Assembly (NCBI RefSeq): GCF_003574035.1
Contig: NZ_QWKY01000033.1
Location: forward strand, 1 to 35,629
Length of the DNA: 35,629 nt
Reading direction: 5' to 3'
DNA from: Meiothermus hypogaeus
GTDB taxonomy: Bacteria; Deinococcota; Deinococci; Deinococcales; Thermaceae
Below the pieces are notes generated by a model. It did no database searches. It was given only the letters and a program-made list of their open reading frames with translations, and was not told the origin of the DNA. Made by a program: the position numbers and the translations under genes. Positions 8,237-17,579 of the stretch are shown in pieces; positions within the stretch are counted from its first letter, which is position 1; each line of letters begins with the position of its first letter.

Positions 8237-9349
8237 ATGCAAAAGGGCCCGTTTGTACTGGAGCGCTCTGGGCTTCTTCAGCTATTGCAGGCCCTCAAAG
8301 CCAAGGGCTACCTGACCCTGGGCCCCACGGTGCGGGAAGGGGCGATCGTTTATGACCAGCTCAGCCGGCTCGAGGACCTTCCCATCGGCTATACCGACCA
8401 TCAGGAGGGGGGCACCTACCGGCTGCGGCGGCGGGGCGACGAGGCGCTATTCGGCTACAACGTGGGGCCCCATAGCTGGAAGCGGTTTTTGCACCCGCCC
8501 ATCCTGCGGTTATTTCGAGCGCGCAAAATCAATGGGGGTTTCGAATTCGAACACGAGGCCGAGGCCCTTCCCAATTACGCCTTCATCGGGGTGCGGGCCT
8601 GCGAGCTGCTGGCCATCCGGGTGCAAGACCAGGTTTTTCTGGGGGGGGCCTACCAGGATCCGCATTACAAAGCCCGGCGCGAGCGGGTGTTTATCGTGGC
8701 GGTGAACTGCACCCAGGCCGGCAATACCTGTTTTTGCGCCTCTGTGCAGAGCGGGCCCAAGGCCCAGGCTGGCTTCGACCTGGCCCTGACGGAGGTGCTG
8801 GAGGGCGACCGGCACTACTTTGTAGGGGAGGTGGGGAGCGAGCGGGGAGCCGAGGTCCTGGGTGAAATTCCCCATCGTGCAGCGCTTCCATCCGAGGTAG
8901 CCCAGGCCGAGGCCAAGGTGGCCCAGGCCACCCGCCAGATGGGCCGCAGCCTGGCGACCGAGGGGCTCAAGGAGATGTTGTACCAGAACCTCGAGCACCC
9001 CCGCTGGGAGCAGGTAGCGGCCCGCTGCCTCTCCTGCGGCAACTGCACCCAGGTCTGCCCTACCTGCTTCTGTACCAGCGTGGAAGACCACACCGACCTC
9101 TCGGGGGTTGCCGAGCGAACCCGCCGCTGGGACTCCTGCTTTACCGCCGACTTTTCGTATCTGCACGGGGGCAGCGTGCGGGTCTCGACCAAAGCCCGCT
9201 ACCGCCAGTGGCTCACCCACAAGCTGGCCACCTGGCAAGACCAGTTTGGCATGCTGGGCTGTGTGGGCTGTGGCCGCTGTATCACCTGGTGCCCTGTTGG
9301 GATCGACCTGACCGAAGAAGTTGCAGCGATGCGAGGTGCCCATGTCTAA
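8237..9349 (+). CDS. hydB: NiFe hydrogenase group 3b, beta (iron-sulfur) subunit
   Basis: The 370-residue protein corresponds to the beta subunit of cytoplasmic NADP-linked (sulf)hydrogenases and carries electrons between the hydrogenase small subunit and the flavin subunit. The C-terminal third holds two ferredoxin-like cluster motifs: [18 protein letters not shown] and [22 protein letters not shown] further Cys group ([13 protein letters not shown]) lies near residue 165. The N-terminal part resembles the beta-subunit-specific domain ([15 protein letters not shown]). The ATG at 8237 is chosen because GGAGG (8227-8231) precedes it; an upstream GTG in frame has no such site. It is the first gene of the hydrogenase operon and overlaps the next by 8 bases. 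Confidence 0.9.
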   Translation: MQKGPFVLERSGLLQLLQALKAKGYLTLGPTVREGAIVYDQLSRLEDLPIGYTDHQEGGTYRLRRRGDEALFGYNVGPHSWKRFLHPPILRLFRARKINGGFEFEHEAEALPNYAFIGVRACELLAIRVQDQVFLGGAYQDPHYKARRERVFIVAVNCTQAGNTCFCASVQSGPKAQAGFDLALTEVLEGDRHYFVGEVGSERGAEVLGEIPHRAALPSEVAQAEAKVAQATRQMGRSLATEGLKEMLYQNLEHPRWEQVAARCLSCGNCTQVCPTCFCTSVEDHTDLSGVAERTRRWDSCFTADFSYLHGGSVRVSTKARYRQWLTHKLATWQDQFGMLGCVGCGRCITWCPVGIDLTEEVAAMRGAHV

Positions 9350-9809
9350 AGCTGGTCTCGAGCACTACCTGGGTGAGCACCCTTTCTTCCGGGGCATGCG
9401 CCCCAAGGACCTGGCCTGGCTGGCCGAGCTGGCCGAGCCGCTGGCCCTCGAGGTAGGCGACTATCTCTACCGCGAAGGCGACGAATCCAAAGACTTTTAC
9501 CTGATTCAAGAGGGGCTGGTGCGCCTGGAAATCCATACCCCGGGGCGGGGCGAGCTGGTCATCCAGACCCTGGGGCCGGGGGAGGTGCTGGGCTGGTCGG
9601 TGATGCTGCCCGAGACCCGCAAGACCTTTGATGCCCGCATCTTCCAGGCCACCCGCCTGCTGGCCTTCGATGCCGCGGCGGTGCGAAAGCATTCGGAAGA
9701 AGACCACCACTTTGGCTATGAGCTGTGCAAACGGTTCTCGAGGGTCATCGGGGAGCGCTTGCAGGCCACAAGGCTTCGCCTACTGGACTTGTATGGTCAA
9801 CCCCATTAG
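9342..9809 (+). CDS. Stand-alone cyclic-nucleotide-binding-fold protein
   Basis: The 155-residue protein has one CRP/FNR-type sensor beta-barrel: [52 protein letters not shown], then [34 protein letters not shown]. The C-terminal helix (about 120-155) resembles the dimerisation helix. There is no helix-turn-helix domain, so it cannot act as a normal CRP-like DNA-binding factor. The phosphate-binding cassette ([21 protein letters not shown]) lacks the usual Arg-Ala/Ser arrangement, so cAMP binding is doubtful. It overlaps hydB by 8 bases and hydG by 17, so it is translated with the hydrogenase. It may be an assembly or activity-modulating partner of that complex; this is inference. Confidence 0.8.
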   Translation: MSKAGLEHYLGEHPFFRGMRPKDLAWLAELAEPLALEVGDYLYREGDESKDFYLIQEGLVRLEIHTPGRGELVIQTLGPGEVLGWSVMLPETRKTFDARIFQATRLLAFDAAAVRKHSEEDHHFGYELCKRFSRVIGERLQATRLRLLDLYGQPH

Positions 9810-10659
9810 TTATACCCCTGGGCAAGACCCCATGCAGCCCCGCCCCTTCCGGGTGGTACGGGCGATACGCGAGACCGCCGATGTGGTGACGCTCGAGCTA
9901 GAAGCACAGTCTGGCCCCCCGCTCGCCTTCCAGCCAGGTCAGTTCACCATGCTCTATGTCTTCGGGGTGGGCGAGGTACCCATCTCCATCAGCGGGGATC
10001 CGCACAAACCCGCGCGCCTGGTGCAAACCATCCGGCGGGTGGGCTTGGTGACCGAGGCGCTGTGCAAACTGGGCAGAGGCGACGTGGTGGGGGTGCGAGG
10101 CCCCTTTGGCAGCCATTGGCCGCTGGAACAGGCCAGGGGAGGTGATGTGGTCATTGTGGCCGGCGGAATTGGCCTGCCCCCCTTACGTCCGGCGATTTAC
10201 CACATCCTGCACCAGCGACAGGACTACGGGCGGGTCTATTTGCTGTATGGGGCGCGCACCCCTGCCGACCTGCTATTCCCTGAGGAACTCAAGCGCTGGC
10301 AGCACACCCTCGCCCATGCCCCCGGCGCCTCGCCGGTGCGGGTCACGGTAGACCGCGCCGAAGGGGGCTGGGATGGGGCGGTAGGGGTGGTCACGTCGCT
10401 CATACCGGTGCTACCCATAGACCCCTTGCGTACCACCGCCTTAATGGTCGGCCCCGAGGTGATGATGCGCTTTACCATCAGCGAGCTGCGCAAGCGGGGC
10501 ATCCCCGAGGAAAACCTCTACCTCTCGATGGAGCGCAACATGAAGTGTGCGGTGGGCTTTTGTGGACACTGCCAGTATGGGCCGCACTTCATTTGCAAGG
10601 ACGGGCCGGTGCTGGCCTTCCCCCGGGTGCGGGACTGGATCACGCGAAAGGAGGTCTAG
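9793..10659 (+). CDS. hydG: NiFe hydrogenase group 3b, gamma subunit (FAD/NAD(P) reductase)
   Basis: The 288-residue protein belongs to the ferredoxin-NADP reductase family with a PyrK-like C-terminal 2Fe-2S region. The FAD domain spans about residues 15-110 (FQPGQFTMLYVFGVGEVPISISGDP). The NAD(P)-binding domain starts with VIVAGGIGLPPLRPAI near 121-135. Four cysteines (C252, C257, C260, C268) in CAVGFCGHCQYGPHFICKDGPV should bind a 2Fe-2S cluster. It exchanges hydride with NAD(P)H. The ATG at 9793 overlaps the previous gene by 17 bases; the ATG at 9832 is a possible alternative, and neither has a good ribosome-binding site. The stop is followed at once by the hydD GTG. Confidence 0.9.
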   Translation: MVNPISYTPGQDPMQPRPFRVVRAIRETADVVTLELEAQSGPPLAFQPGQFTMLYVFGVGEVPISISGDPHKPARLVQTIRRVGLVTEALCKLGRGDVVGVRGPFGSHWPLEQARGGDVVIVAGGIGLPPLRPAIYHILHQRQDYGRVYLLYGARTPADLLFPEELKRWQHTLAHAPGASPVRVTVDRAEGGWDGAVGVVTSLIPVLPIDPLRTTALMVGPEVMMRFTISELRKRGIPEENLYLSMERNMKCAVGFCGHCQYGPHFICKDGPVLAFPRVRDWITRKEV

Positions 10660-11439
10660 GTGCCAAGCAAACAGCGCAAACCCACCCTGGCGGTCTGGAA
10701 ATTTGCTTCCTGTGACGGGTGTCAGCTCTCCCTGCTGGACTGCGAGGACGAGCTCCTGCAGGTAGCCGGAGCGGTTCAGATTGCCAACTTCCTCGAGGCC
10801 TCCAGTGCCGTCCAGCCCGGCCCCTACGACCTCTCGCTGGTCGAGGGCTCCATCACCACCCCCCATGATGCAGAGCGCATCCAGGCCATCCGCAAGAGCT
10901 CCAGGTTTCTGGTCACCATCGGGGCCTGCGCGACCGCAGGGGGCATCCAGGCCCTGCGCAACTTTGCCGATGTGGAGGAGTTCACCCGCATCGTCTACGC
11001 AAAACCCGAGTACATAAAAACCCTCAAGCACTCCACCCCCATTTCCGAGCACGTGAAAGTCGATTTTGAGTTACGGGGTTGCCCGATTAACAAAGGGCAG
11101 TTGCTCGAGGTCATCTCGGCTTTCCTGCACAAACGCAGGCCCAACATCCCCCAGCACAGCGTCTGCCTGGAGTGCAAGGCCCGGGGCACGGTCTGTGTGA
11201 TGGTGGCCCAGGGCACCCCTTGCCTGGGGCCGGTGACCCAGGCCGGGTGTGGGGCCATCTGCCCGGCCTATCAGCGGGGCTGCTACGGGTGTTTCGGCCC
11301 TCAGGAAAACCCCAACACTGTGGCCCTGAGCGCCTGGTGGACGCTCCTCGGCCTAGACGAGGCAGCCCAGCAGCGGGCCTTCCGCACCTACAACGCCGGG
11401 GCCAAGGCCTTCAGCAAGGAGGCAGAACGTCATGGGTGA
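10660..11439 (+). CDS. hydD: NiFe hydrogenase group 3b, delta (small) subunit
   Basis: The 259-residue small subunit carries iron-sulfur clusters that take electrons from the NiFe site. The N-terminal [21 protein letters not shown] (C18, C21) binds the proximal cluster, together with GACATAGG and [12 protein letters not shown]. The C-terminal part has [11 protein letters not shown] and [21 protein letters not shown] for further clusters. There is no twin-arginine signal peptide, so the enzyme is cytoplasmic, as expected for group 3. The start is GTG at 10660, directly after the hydG stop and behind a strong GGAGGT. It overlaps hydA by 8 bases. Confidence 0.93.
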   Translation: MPSKQRKPTLAVWKFASCDGCQLSLLDCEDELLQVAGAVQIANFLEASSAVQPGPYDLSLVEGSITTPHDAERIQAIRKSSRFLVTIGACATAGGIQALRNFADVEEFTRIVYAKPEYIKTLKHSTPISEHVKVDFELRGCPINKGQLLEVISAFLHKRRPNIPQHSVCLECKARGTVCVMVAQGTPCLGPVTQAGCGAICPAYQRGCYGCFGPQENPNTVALSAWWTLLGLDEAAQQRAFRTYNAGAKAFSKEAERHG

Positions 11440-12742
11440 GACCCCTAAACCGCAGCAGACCAAGACCATTCGAGTGGGCAACCTGGCCCGTGTGGAGGGG
11501 GAAGGAGCTTTGTACGTACGGGTCAAGGGCAGCCAGGTCGAAGAGGTGCGGCTCAACATCTTTGAGCCCCCCCGCTTCTTCGAGGCCTTTCTGCGAGGGC
11601 GCAGTTTTGCCGAGGTGCCCGATATCACCGCCCGCATCTGCGGCATCTGCCCGGTGGCCTACCAGATGAGTTCGTGCCAGGCCCTGGAAGCCGCCCTGGG
11701 GGTGCAGGTAGAAGGCCCGCTCAAAGCCCTGCGGCGGCTCTTGTACTGCGGCGAATGGATCGAGAGCCACGCCCTGCACATTTATTTTTTGCACCTGCCC
11801 GACTTTCTGGGCTACCCGGACGCGGTGCGGCTGGCCCAAGACCAGCCCGAGCGGATTCAGCAGGCCCTGGCACTGAAAAAAACCGGCAACGAACTGATGG
11901 CCCTGCTGGGTGGGCGGGAGATTCACCCCATCAACGTGAAGGTAGGGGGCTTCTACCGGGTGCCGCGCAAGGCCGAGCTTTTAGACCTGCGGGATAAGCT
12001 CGAGCGAGCCCGCGAGATTGCCCTGCAGACGGTGCATTTTGTGGGTGGCCTGGACTTCCCCGACTTCGCACCCGACTACACCTTTGTCTCGCTGCGTCAG
12101 GAAGGCGAGTACCCCATTCTGGGGGGCCGCCTGGTTTCGAGCCGGGGCCTGGATATTGCGGTTGCTGAGTTCGAGCAGCACTTCCGCGAGGAGCACGTTC
12201 CCCACTCCAACGCCCTGCACGCCACCCTGGAGGGGAGGCCTTACCTGGTAGGGCCGCTGGCCCGCTACAACCTGAACTTCGATCAGCTTCCAACCGCGGT
12301 GCAGGCGGCTGCTCGGGAAGCGGGTTTAGGGCCGGTCTGCCGCAACCCCTTCCAGAGCATCGTGGTGCGGGCGGTGGAGACTTTGTACGCCTGCGAGGAG
12401 GCCCTGCGCCTGATAGCCGAATACGAGGAGCCCGATGCCCCCAGCCTTGCCATCACCCCCAGGGCCGGGGAAGGCGCAGGTTGCAGCGAGGCCCCACGCG
12501 GCATCCTCTACCATCGCTACCGCATAGACGAACAGGGCCTGATTACCGAGGCCAGGATTGTGCCGCCCACCTCGCAAAATCAGAAGATGATTGAAGAAGA
12601 CCTGCGGCAGTTTGTGGCCGCGAACCTGGAGCTTCCCAAGCCCGAACTCACCCTGCGCTGCGAGCAGACCATCCGCAACTACGACCCCTGCATCTCCTGC
12701 GCGACCCACTTTTTGAGGCTGGAAATTGAGCAAGCCCCGTAA
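11432..12742 (+). CDS. hydA: NiFe hydrogenase group 3b, alpha (catalytic large) subunit
   Basis: The 436-residue large subunit holds the NiFe active site. The L1 motif RICGIC (C70, C73) and the L2 motif DPCISCATH (C420, C423) supply the four metal-binding cysteines. After His426 comes a 10-residue tail ([10 protein letters not shown]), the part normally removed by a maturation protease, whose gene follows. The N-terminal [13 protein letters not shown] is the L0-type region. The length and subunit set fit soluble NAD(P)-dependent group 3b enzymes, which oxidise or evolve H2 and may reduce sulfur in archaea. The ATG at 11432 lies inside the end of hydD, so translation is coupled. None of the hypA-F genes is in the window. 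Confidence 0.95.
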   Translation: MGETPKPQQTKTIRVGNLARVEGEGALYVRVKGSQVEEVRLNIFEPPRFFEAFLRGRSFAEVPDITARICGICPVAYQMSSCQALEAALGVQVEGPLKALRRLLYCGEWIESHALHIYFLHLPDFLGYPDAVRLAQDQPERIQQALALKKTGNELMALLGGREIHPINVKVGGFYRVPRKAELLDLRDKLERAREIALQTVHFVGGLDFPDFAPDYTFVSLRQEGEYPILGGRLVSSRGLDIAVAEFEQHFREEHVPHSNALHATLEGRPYLVGPLARYNLNFDQLPTAVQAAAREAGLGPVCRNPFQSIVVRAVETLYACEEALRLIAEYEEPDAPSLAITPRAGEGAGCSEAPRGILYHRYRIDEQGLITEARIVPPTSQNQKMIEEDLRQFVAANLELPKPELTLRCEQTIRNYDPCISCATHFLRLEIEQAP

Positions 12743-13214
12743 GGTTTTCGCCCTGGGCAACCCCTACCGCCAGGACGATGGTGTGGGGCCCTGGGTGGCC
12801 CGGTATCTGCGGGAGGCGGGCCTCGAGGTCTTCGAGGTAACCGACGACCTGACCCGGCTGGTGGAGGGCCTGGCCGGCGCGGACGAAGCCTGGCTGGTGG
12901 AGGCGGTGGTCTCGGGCCATCCGCCGGGAACCCTGCATGTGATGGAGGTGGGCCCCGAGCCCCTGCCTGCGGCTTTTGAGCGCCTCTCGAGCCACTCTTT
13001 GAGCCTGGCCGAGGCCCTGGAGCTTGCCCGCACCCTGGGCGTCCTGCCCCGCCGCACCCTGATTTTCGGCATCGAGGGCCAGGCGTTTAGACCAGGTGAA
13101 GCACCCAGCCCGGAGGTCATAAAGACGGCCGAACAGCTCGTTCAAGCCCTCCTGAAGGCAGCAGCTGGCCCTGGTAATGTCTTCGTAACAAACCCTCGCC
13201 AGAGTGAAGTGTGA
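12726..13214 (+). CDS. Hydrogenase maturation protease (HycI/HoxW family)
   Basis: The 162-residue protein is the nickel-dependent endopeptidase that clips the C-terminal tail of the large subunit after metal insertion. The N-terminal [17 protein letters not shown] contains the conserved GN-x-x-x-x-DD-G motif (Asp17/Asp18). The second acidic ligand is read as Glu59 in WLVEAVVSG, where many homologues have Asp, and His90 in SSHSLSL is the third ligand. The start is TTG at 12726, overlapping hydA by 17 bases; no ATG in frame would keep the first motif. The overlap ties it to the large subunit just upstream. Confidence 0.88.
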   Translation: MSKPRKVFALGNPYRQDDGVGPWVARYLREAGLEVFEVTDDLTRLVEGLAGADEAWLVEAVVSGHPPGTLHVMEVGPEPLPAAFERLSSHSLSLAEALELARTLGVLPRRTLIFGIEGQAFRPGEAPSPEVIKTAEQLVQALLKAAAGPGNVFVTNPRQSEV

Positions 13215-13228
13215 CGCCGGAGGGCCCC

Positions 13229-15721
13229 ATGAGCGCCCAACTACCCTGGACTGGACTCAGCGAAGTAGAAGCCCGCGAGCGCCTCAAACGCCAGGGCCCC
13301 AACGCCCTGCCCGAGAAGCGCCCAGAGCCGCTTTGGCGTCGCTTTCTGCGCCAGTTCAAAAGCCCTCTGATCTATATTCTGCTCTTTGCCCTGGCGGTGG
13401 ACTTTGAGGTGTGGTGGCTCGAGGGCCGGCATGGCTGGCCGCTGGAGTCCCTGGTCATCGGGCTGATTCTGTTGCTCAACGCGGGCCTGGGCACCTGGCA
13501 GGAGCGCAAATCGGAAGCGGCCTTGAACAAGCTTAAGCGCCTGTCCAGCCCCCTGGTCTGGGTGGAGCGCGATGGGGCCTGGGTGCAGCGCCCCAGCCGC
13601 GAACTGGTACCCGGCGACCTGGTGCGCCTCGAGGCCGGCGACCGGGTGCCCGCCGATGTAGAGGTACTCGAGGGCAGCCCCCTGGTAGACGAGTCGGTCT
13701 TGACCGGCGAGAGTCTACCCGCCGAAAAAGAGGAGGGCGAGGAGCTTTTTAGCGGCACCCTGCTGGTACGGGGCAAGGCCTTTGCCAGGGTGCAGCGCAC
13801 CGGCCCCGAGAGCGCTTTGGGCAAGCTGGCCACCCTGCTGGGCGAGATAAAAGCCGAACCCACCCCCCTCGAGCACGACCTACATCACTTTGGCAACCAG
13901 GTCGCCCGGTGGGTGCTGGTGCTGGCCGGGGCCCTGGTGCTGCTGGGCCTCTTTACCGAGGGGGCGGGTCGGCTCCCACAGGTCTTCCTGTTTGCCGTGG
14001 CCCTGGCAGTCGCCGCTGTGCCTGAGGGGCTTCCGGCCGTGCTAACCCTGACCCTCTCGCTAGGGGTGGAACGCATGGCGGCCCGCAAGGCGGTGGTGCG
14101 TAAACTTTCGGCGGTGGAAGCGCTGGGTTCGGTCACGGTCATTGCCACCGACAAAACCGGCACCCTCACCGAAAATCGTATGGAGGTGCGGGCCCTGGAC
14201 AGCCCCGACCCCGCCCAAGCCCAGGTGGCCCTGGCCCTGGCCAACGACGCCGACCACGGCATCGGCGACCCCATGGACCTGGCCCTGCTGCATTACCTGC
14301 AGCGCCTGGGTCTCGACCCCGAGGCCCTGCGGCAACAACACCCCCGCCTTTCCGAGCGGGCCTTCGAGAGCGGTCACAAGTTTCAGCGGGTCACGGTAGA
14401 GACCCCACAGGGCCCGGTCAGCTACCTCAAAGGGGCCCCCGAGGTGCTGCTGGGGCGCTCCCATCTGCCCGCGCATGAATACCAGTCCTGGCAGGAAAAA
14501 GCCCTGGCCTACGCCGCCGAGGGCTACCGGGTGCTGGGAGCAGCCTGGGGAAGCGGCGAAACCGAAGAGAACCTGCAATTTCTGGGCCTGGTGCTGTTCT
14601 GGGATCCACCCCGGGCGGAAGTACCGGAGGCCATCCGCAAGGCCCAGGAAGCCGGAATCCGGGTTCTGATGGTCACGGGCGACCATCCTGCTACCGCCCT
14701 CTCGATTGCCCACCAGATTGGCATTCCCGGCGAGCGTGTCATCACCGGCAGCGACCTGGAAAAATTCAGCCCACAAGCCCTGCTCGAGGCCATCCGCGAG
14801 GTAAACGTGTTTGCCCGGGTCTCCCCCGAACACAAGCTCCGGCTGGTGGAGTTGCTCCAGTCCAGCGGCGAAGTGGTGGCCATGACCGGCGACGGCGTGA
14901 ACGATGCCCCGGCCCTCAAACGCTCCGATGTGGGCGTAGCCATGGGCCAGCGCGGCTCAGATGTGAGCCGCGAAGTGGCCGACCTGGTCTTGCTGGACGA
15001 CAATTTCGCCACCATCGTGGCTGCCATCGAGGAAGGGCGCAACATCTATGAGAACATACAGAAATTCATCCGCTTCCTTTTTTCCACCAACCTCTCGGAA
15101 GTGCTGGTAGTGGCCATCGGCGCTCTGGCTGCTGCCCTCCTGAACCTGCGGGATGCCACCGGCGCCCTGCTATTGCCCCTCACGGCGGTGCAAATCCTGT
15201 GGATCAACCTGATTACCGACGGTCTACCGGCCATCTCGCTCACCCTGGATAAAAACCCCAGCGTCATGCAGCACCCACCCCGGCCCCCCAAAGCCCCCCT
15301 GCTGGATAGAGTTTCTTTGCGCTTTGTGCTGGTAAGCGGAAGCATCAAGGCCCTTTGTGCGCTGGGGCTTCTGGGTCTGCTGCCGCGCTTAGGGTATAGC
15401 CTCGAGGCCACCCGCAGCGCCACTTTCCATTTCATGGCTATTGGGCAGCTTTTCTTCGCTTATCCGGCCCGCCACACCCACCTGTTTCCTCTGCCCAACC
15501 CCTGGCTTCACGGCGCGGTGCTGCTGGGTATGGCTGTTCAACTCCTGGTCGGCATGCTTCCGGCCAGTACCCTGGCGCTGGATCTGGTTCCGCTACCGCT
15601 GCTGCTGTGGGGCGTGCTGCTCGGCACAGCCCTGCTGGCCTGGGGCCTGGCCGAGCTAACCAGCCGCATCTTCTGGCGTAACCACCGGGATCTGCCCTAC
15701 ACCCGGCAAGCCACAGGCTGA
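13229..15721 (+). CDS. P-type cation ATPase, Ca2+-type (P2)
   Basis: The 830-residue membrane pump has all P-ATPase landmarks: an N-terminal cation-ATPase domain ([19 protein letters not shown]), the actuator TGES loop near 159-162, phosphorylated Asp308 in [11 protein letters not shown], and the hinge [22 protein letters not shown]. Transport-site residues match the calcium pump SERCA in M4 (VAAVPEGLP, Glu266), M5 (STNLSEV, Asn and Glu kept) and M6 ([10 protein letters not shown], Asn, Thr, Asp kept). The M8 Glu of SERCA appears to be Gln or absent, so one Ca2+ site is more likely than two. The ATG at 13229 follows GGAGG; the frame also opens with GTG at 13211. It sits at the end of the hydrogenase operon, with no obvious functional link. 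Mn2+ is an alternative ion. Confidence 0.9.
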   Translation: MSAQLPWTGLSEVEARERLKRQGPNALPEKRPEPLWRRFLRQFKSPLIYILLFALAVDFEVWWLEGRHGWPLESLVIGLILLLNAGLGTWQERKSEAALNKLKRLSSPLVWVERDGAWVQRPSRELVPGDLVRLEAGDRVPADVEVLEGSPLVDESVLTGESLPAEKEEGEELFSGTLLVRGKAFARVQRTGPESALGKLATLLGEIKAEPTPLEHDLHHFGNQVARWVLVLAGALVLLGLFTEGAGRLPQVFLFAVALAVAAVPEGLPAVLTLTLSLGVERMAARKAVVRKLSAVEALGSVTVIATDKTGTLTENRMEVRALDSPDPAQAQVALALANDADHGIGDPMDLALLHYLQRLGLDPEALRQQHPRLSERAFESGHKFQRVTVETPQGPVSYLKGAPEVLLGRSHLPAHEYQSWQEKALAYAAEGYRVLGAAWGSGETEENLQFLGLVLFWDPPRAEVPEAIRKAQEAGIRVLMVTGDHPATALSIAHQIGIPGERVITGSDLEKFSPQALLEAIREVNVFARVSPEHKLRLVELLQSSGEVVAMTGDGVNDAPALKRSDVGVAMGQRGSDVSREVADLVLLDDNFATIVAAIEEGRNIYENIQKFIRFLFSTNLSEVLVVAIGALAAALLNLRDATGALLLPLTAVQILWINLITDGLPAISLTLDKNPSVMQHPPRPPKAPLLDRVSLRFVLVSGSIKALCALGLLGLLPRLGYSLEATRSATFHFMAIGQLFFAYPARHTHLFPLPNPWLHGAVLLGMAVQLLVGMLPASTLALDLVPLPLLLWGVLLGTALLAWGLAELTSRIFWRNHRDLPYTRQATG

Positions 15722-15753
15722 AGTGCTGCTAGAAGACATCTGGCCTAGGACGT

Positions 15754-16962
15754 TCAGCGACGCTCCACCGCCAGGGCCTTGCGCTGGGCCTCTTCCAGGG
15801 CCTGACGGGGGTTGGCATTGCCCTTCAGAACACGCTCGAGGGCCTCTTCCAAAAAGCCATACCAGAGGGTTACTTCGGGGTCTTGTACCCAGGTCTGGGC
15901 CTGCTCGAGGCCGCCAAAAGCCACCCGGCGGCGAGGGTCTTCCCGGTAGAAATCTTCCAGCAGGGGCTGGGCCGAACGACGCAGGGGCAGGCAGTAGGTC
16001 GCCCTGACCCACTCGGCTATGTTGGCCGGCTCCATCCAGTAGCGCCACAGGGCCACCACGCCTCGGGCCTGGGCCTCGCTGGCTCCGCGCAACACCATCA
16101 GATTTCCCCCGGCCAGCGGCAATTTGCCATCGGGCGTGCGGGGCAAAGGAGCCACCCCCAGGCGGAAGGGAATGGGGGTGCGTTTTTCCAGCACCGGCCA
16201 GACCGTCACGGGCGCGATACCCATAAAGGTTTTGGTACGCACAAAGTCCACCAGGGCAAACTGGGCCTCGGCGATGTTGCGGCTCTGAGCACTCCCCGCA
16301 CGCACCAGGCTTTGCAGATACTCGAGGCTTTGCACCACTTTGGCATCGGTAAAGTTGGGGCGCCCGTCGCGCACCAGTTGCCCACCCCGGCTCATCACCA
16401 CCGCGTTGAAGCTGTAAATGTCGCTTACCACGGTAAAACCACGGGCCGCTCGAGTGGTCAGTTGCTCGGCCACTGCGGCCAGGGCTTCCCAGGTCTGGGG
16501 CGGACTCTGGCGGCGGGCCGCAAGTTGGTCGGCGTTATAAAAAAGCACCGGCAGGTGCAGTTCCACCGGCAAGGCATGGGTTCGGCCCCGAAAACGCCCG
16601 GTCTCGAGCAACCCCGGATAGAAATCGGTGGGCAGATTGCCCAGGTATTCATCCAGCGGCAGGGCCAGGTTCTCCTGCACGGCCCGGCTGACAAACGAAA
16701 TTTCGCCGTAATAAAGCTGGGGCGGGTTGCCTGCCCGGATGGCCGAGGTAAGCTTGATGCCCCCTTCACGCAGGTCGCCCACATACTGCGCTGCGATGCG
16801 GTAGTCCCGCTGGCGGCCGTTGAACTCGCCGACGATCTTTTCCAGCGCCTCCCGCCCGGGTGAGTCCAGTGTGTGCCAAAAAGCTATTTCTGTAGGTCTT
16901 TGCGCGTAAGCAGCGCCAAAAAATAATCCTAGGATGAGCCAGCGTTGGAGCGCGACGTTCAC
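15754..16962 (-). CDS. ABC transporter extracellular solute-binding protein (family 1), orphan
   Basis: The 402-residue protein begins with a signal peptide (MNVALQRWLILGLFFGAAYA, likely cut before Gln21) without a lipobox cysteine. The mature part has the family-1 periplasmic binding protein pattern: IAFWHTLDSPGREALEKIVGEFN, PQLYYGEISFVSRAVQENLALPLDEYLGN, HALPVELHLPVLFYNADQLA and MGIAPVTVWPVLEKR. Such UgpB/MalE-like proteins bind sugars or glycerol-phosphate derivatives outside the membrane. The start is GTG with a TGAGG site just upstream. No permease or ATPase genes are adjacent, so its partners are elsewhere. It is convergent with the P-type ATPase gene, with a 32-base gap. Confidence 0.85.
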   Translation of the reverse strand: MNVALQRWLILGLFFGAAYAQRPTEIAFWHTLDSPGREALEKIVGEFNGRQRDYRIAAQYVGDLREGGIKLTSAIRAGNPPQLYYGEISFVSRAVQENLALPLDEYLGNLPTDFYPGLLETGRFRGRTHALPVELHLPVLFYNADQLAARRQSPPQTWEALAAVAEQLTTRAARGFTVVSDIYSFNAVVMSRGGQLVRDGRPNFTDAKVVQSLEYLQSLVRAGSAQSRNIAEAQFALVDFVRTKTFMGIAPVTVWPVLEKRTPIPFRLGVAPLPRTPDGKLPLAGGNLMVLRGASEAQARGVVALWRYWMEPANIAEWVRATYCLPLRRSAQPLLEDFYREDPRRRVAFGGLEQAQTWVQDPEVTLWYGFLEEALERVLKGNANPRQALEEAQRKALAVERR

Positions 16963-17033
16963 GGCCTCAGCTTAGAACAACATTCTGAATGCACCCTGAA
17001 GTTATGCATCATCGCATTTTGCACATGGGCAGG

Positions 17034-17384
17034 CTACACAATTTGCCCGTTGCTGAAGCTTTCCTGGTAGAAGTTGCGAAAAACCTCGAGCCGCTCTTTG
17101 GCCCAACTAGGGGAGGCGGTAGGGCTCTGCAATATTCCGCGCAGCGCCTCGAGTTCGTCCTCGAGGCGTGCCCGAATGGTTTTATCGAAAATGATGGCCT
17201 GGTCGAGTTGCCTGATCAGGCTCTCCAGTAGCTGATTGGCCATTACCGGGTTGAACTGGGCGGATGCCTCCTGCATACGTTCGTCTAACGCCTGCTCGAG
17301 GTCAGCTAAGATAGTTTGTATTTTTTTCACATCGTATTGTACTTCAGAAAGCTTGGGCGAATTGTTCGGGTGGGCTGGTAACAA
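17034..17384 (-). CDS. Small helical protein of unknown function
   Basis: The 116-residue protein is not recognised. It is rich in Leu, Glu, Gln and Arg, and most of it is likely to form helices or a coiled coil (IQTILADLEQALDERMQ, ANQLLESLIRQLDQAI, ARLEDELEALRGIL). No signal peptide or membrane segment is seen. The start read here is TTG, with only a weak AAAGG upstream; a later GTG in frame is possible. The codon choice, including CTCGAG for Leu-Glu, matches the surrounding genes and supports a real gene. It lies 71 bases upstream of the orphan binding-protein gene on the same strand. Confidence 0.6.
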   Translation of the reverse strand: MLPAHPNNSPKLSEVQYDVKKIQTILADLEQALDERMQEASAQFNPVMANQLLESLIRQLDQAIIFDKTIRARLEDELEALRGILQSPTASPSWAKERLEVFRNFYQESFSNGQIV

Positions 17385-17540
17385 AGCCTTTGGTATGCAC
17401 TACAGTCCCCCCAATGAGCCGCACATGGCAATTTTGCGCAATCAACGTGCTTCAATCCGTGCTGCAAAACAAGCTACCGGTGAATCAGGCTGAACAGATC
17501 GCCTTTATTACATCCACCGCCCCGCATGGCATACCAAGGG

Positions 17541-17571
17541 TTGGCATAGCCAGGCTGGTCAAGAGTAGGCT
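17541..17571 (+). promoter_or_regulatory. Candidate leaderless promoter of xylB
   Basis: TTGGCA (17541-17546) and TAGGCT (17566-17571) have a 19-base spacer. The -10 box ends 8 bases before the ATG at 17580, so the transcript would start at or next to the start codon. No ribosome-binding site is seen, consistent with leaderless translation. A perfect palindrome GGCTATAGCC (17568-17577) overlaps the -10 box and could be an operator. Confidence 0.45.
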
Positions 17572-17579
17572 ATAGCCAT

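Noticed and set aside
12726-12742. Frameshift between hydA and the protease
   Set aside because: The hydA product ends normally after its cleavable tail, and the overlap with a TTG start is usual for such tightly packed operons.
15883-16863. Plus-strand open frame opposite the orphan binding protein
   Set aside because: The minus strand gives a complete solute-binding protein with signal peptide; the plus product has no recognisable features.
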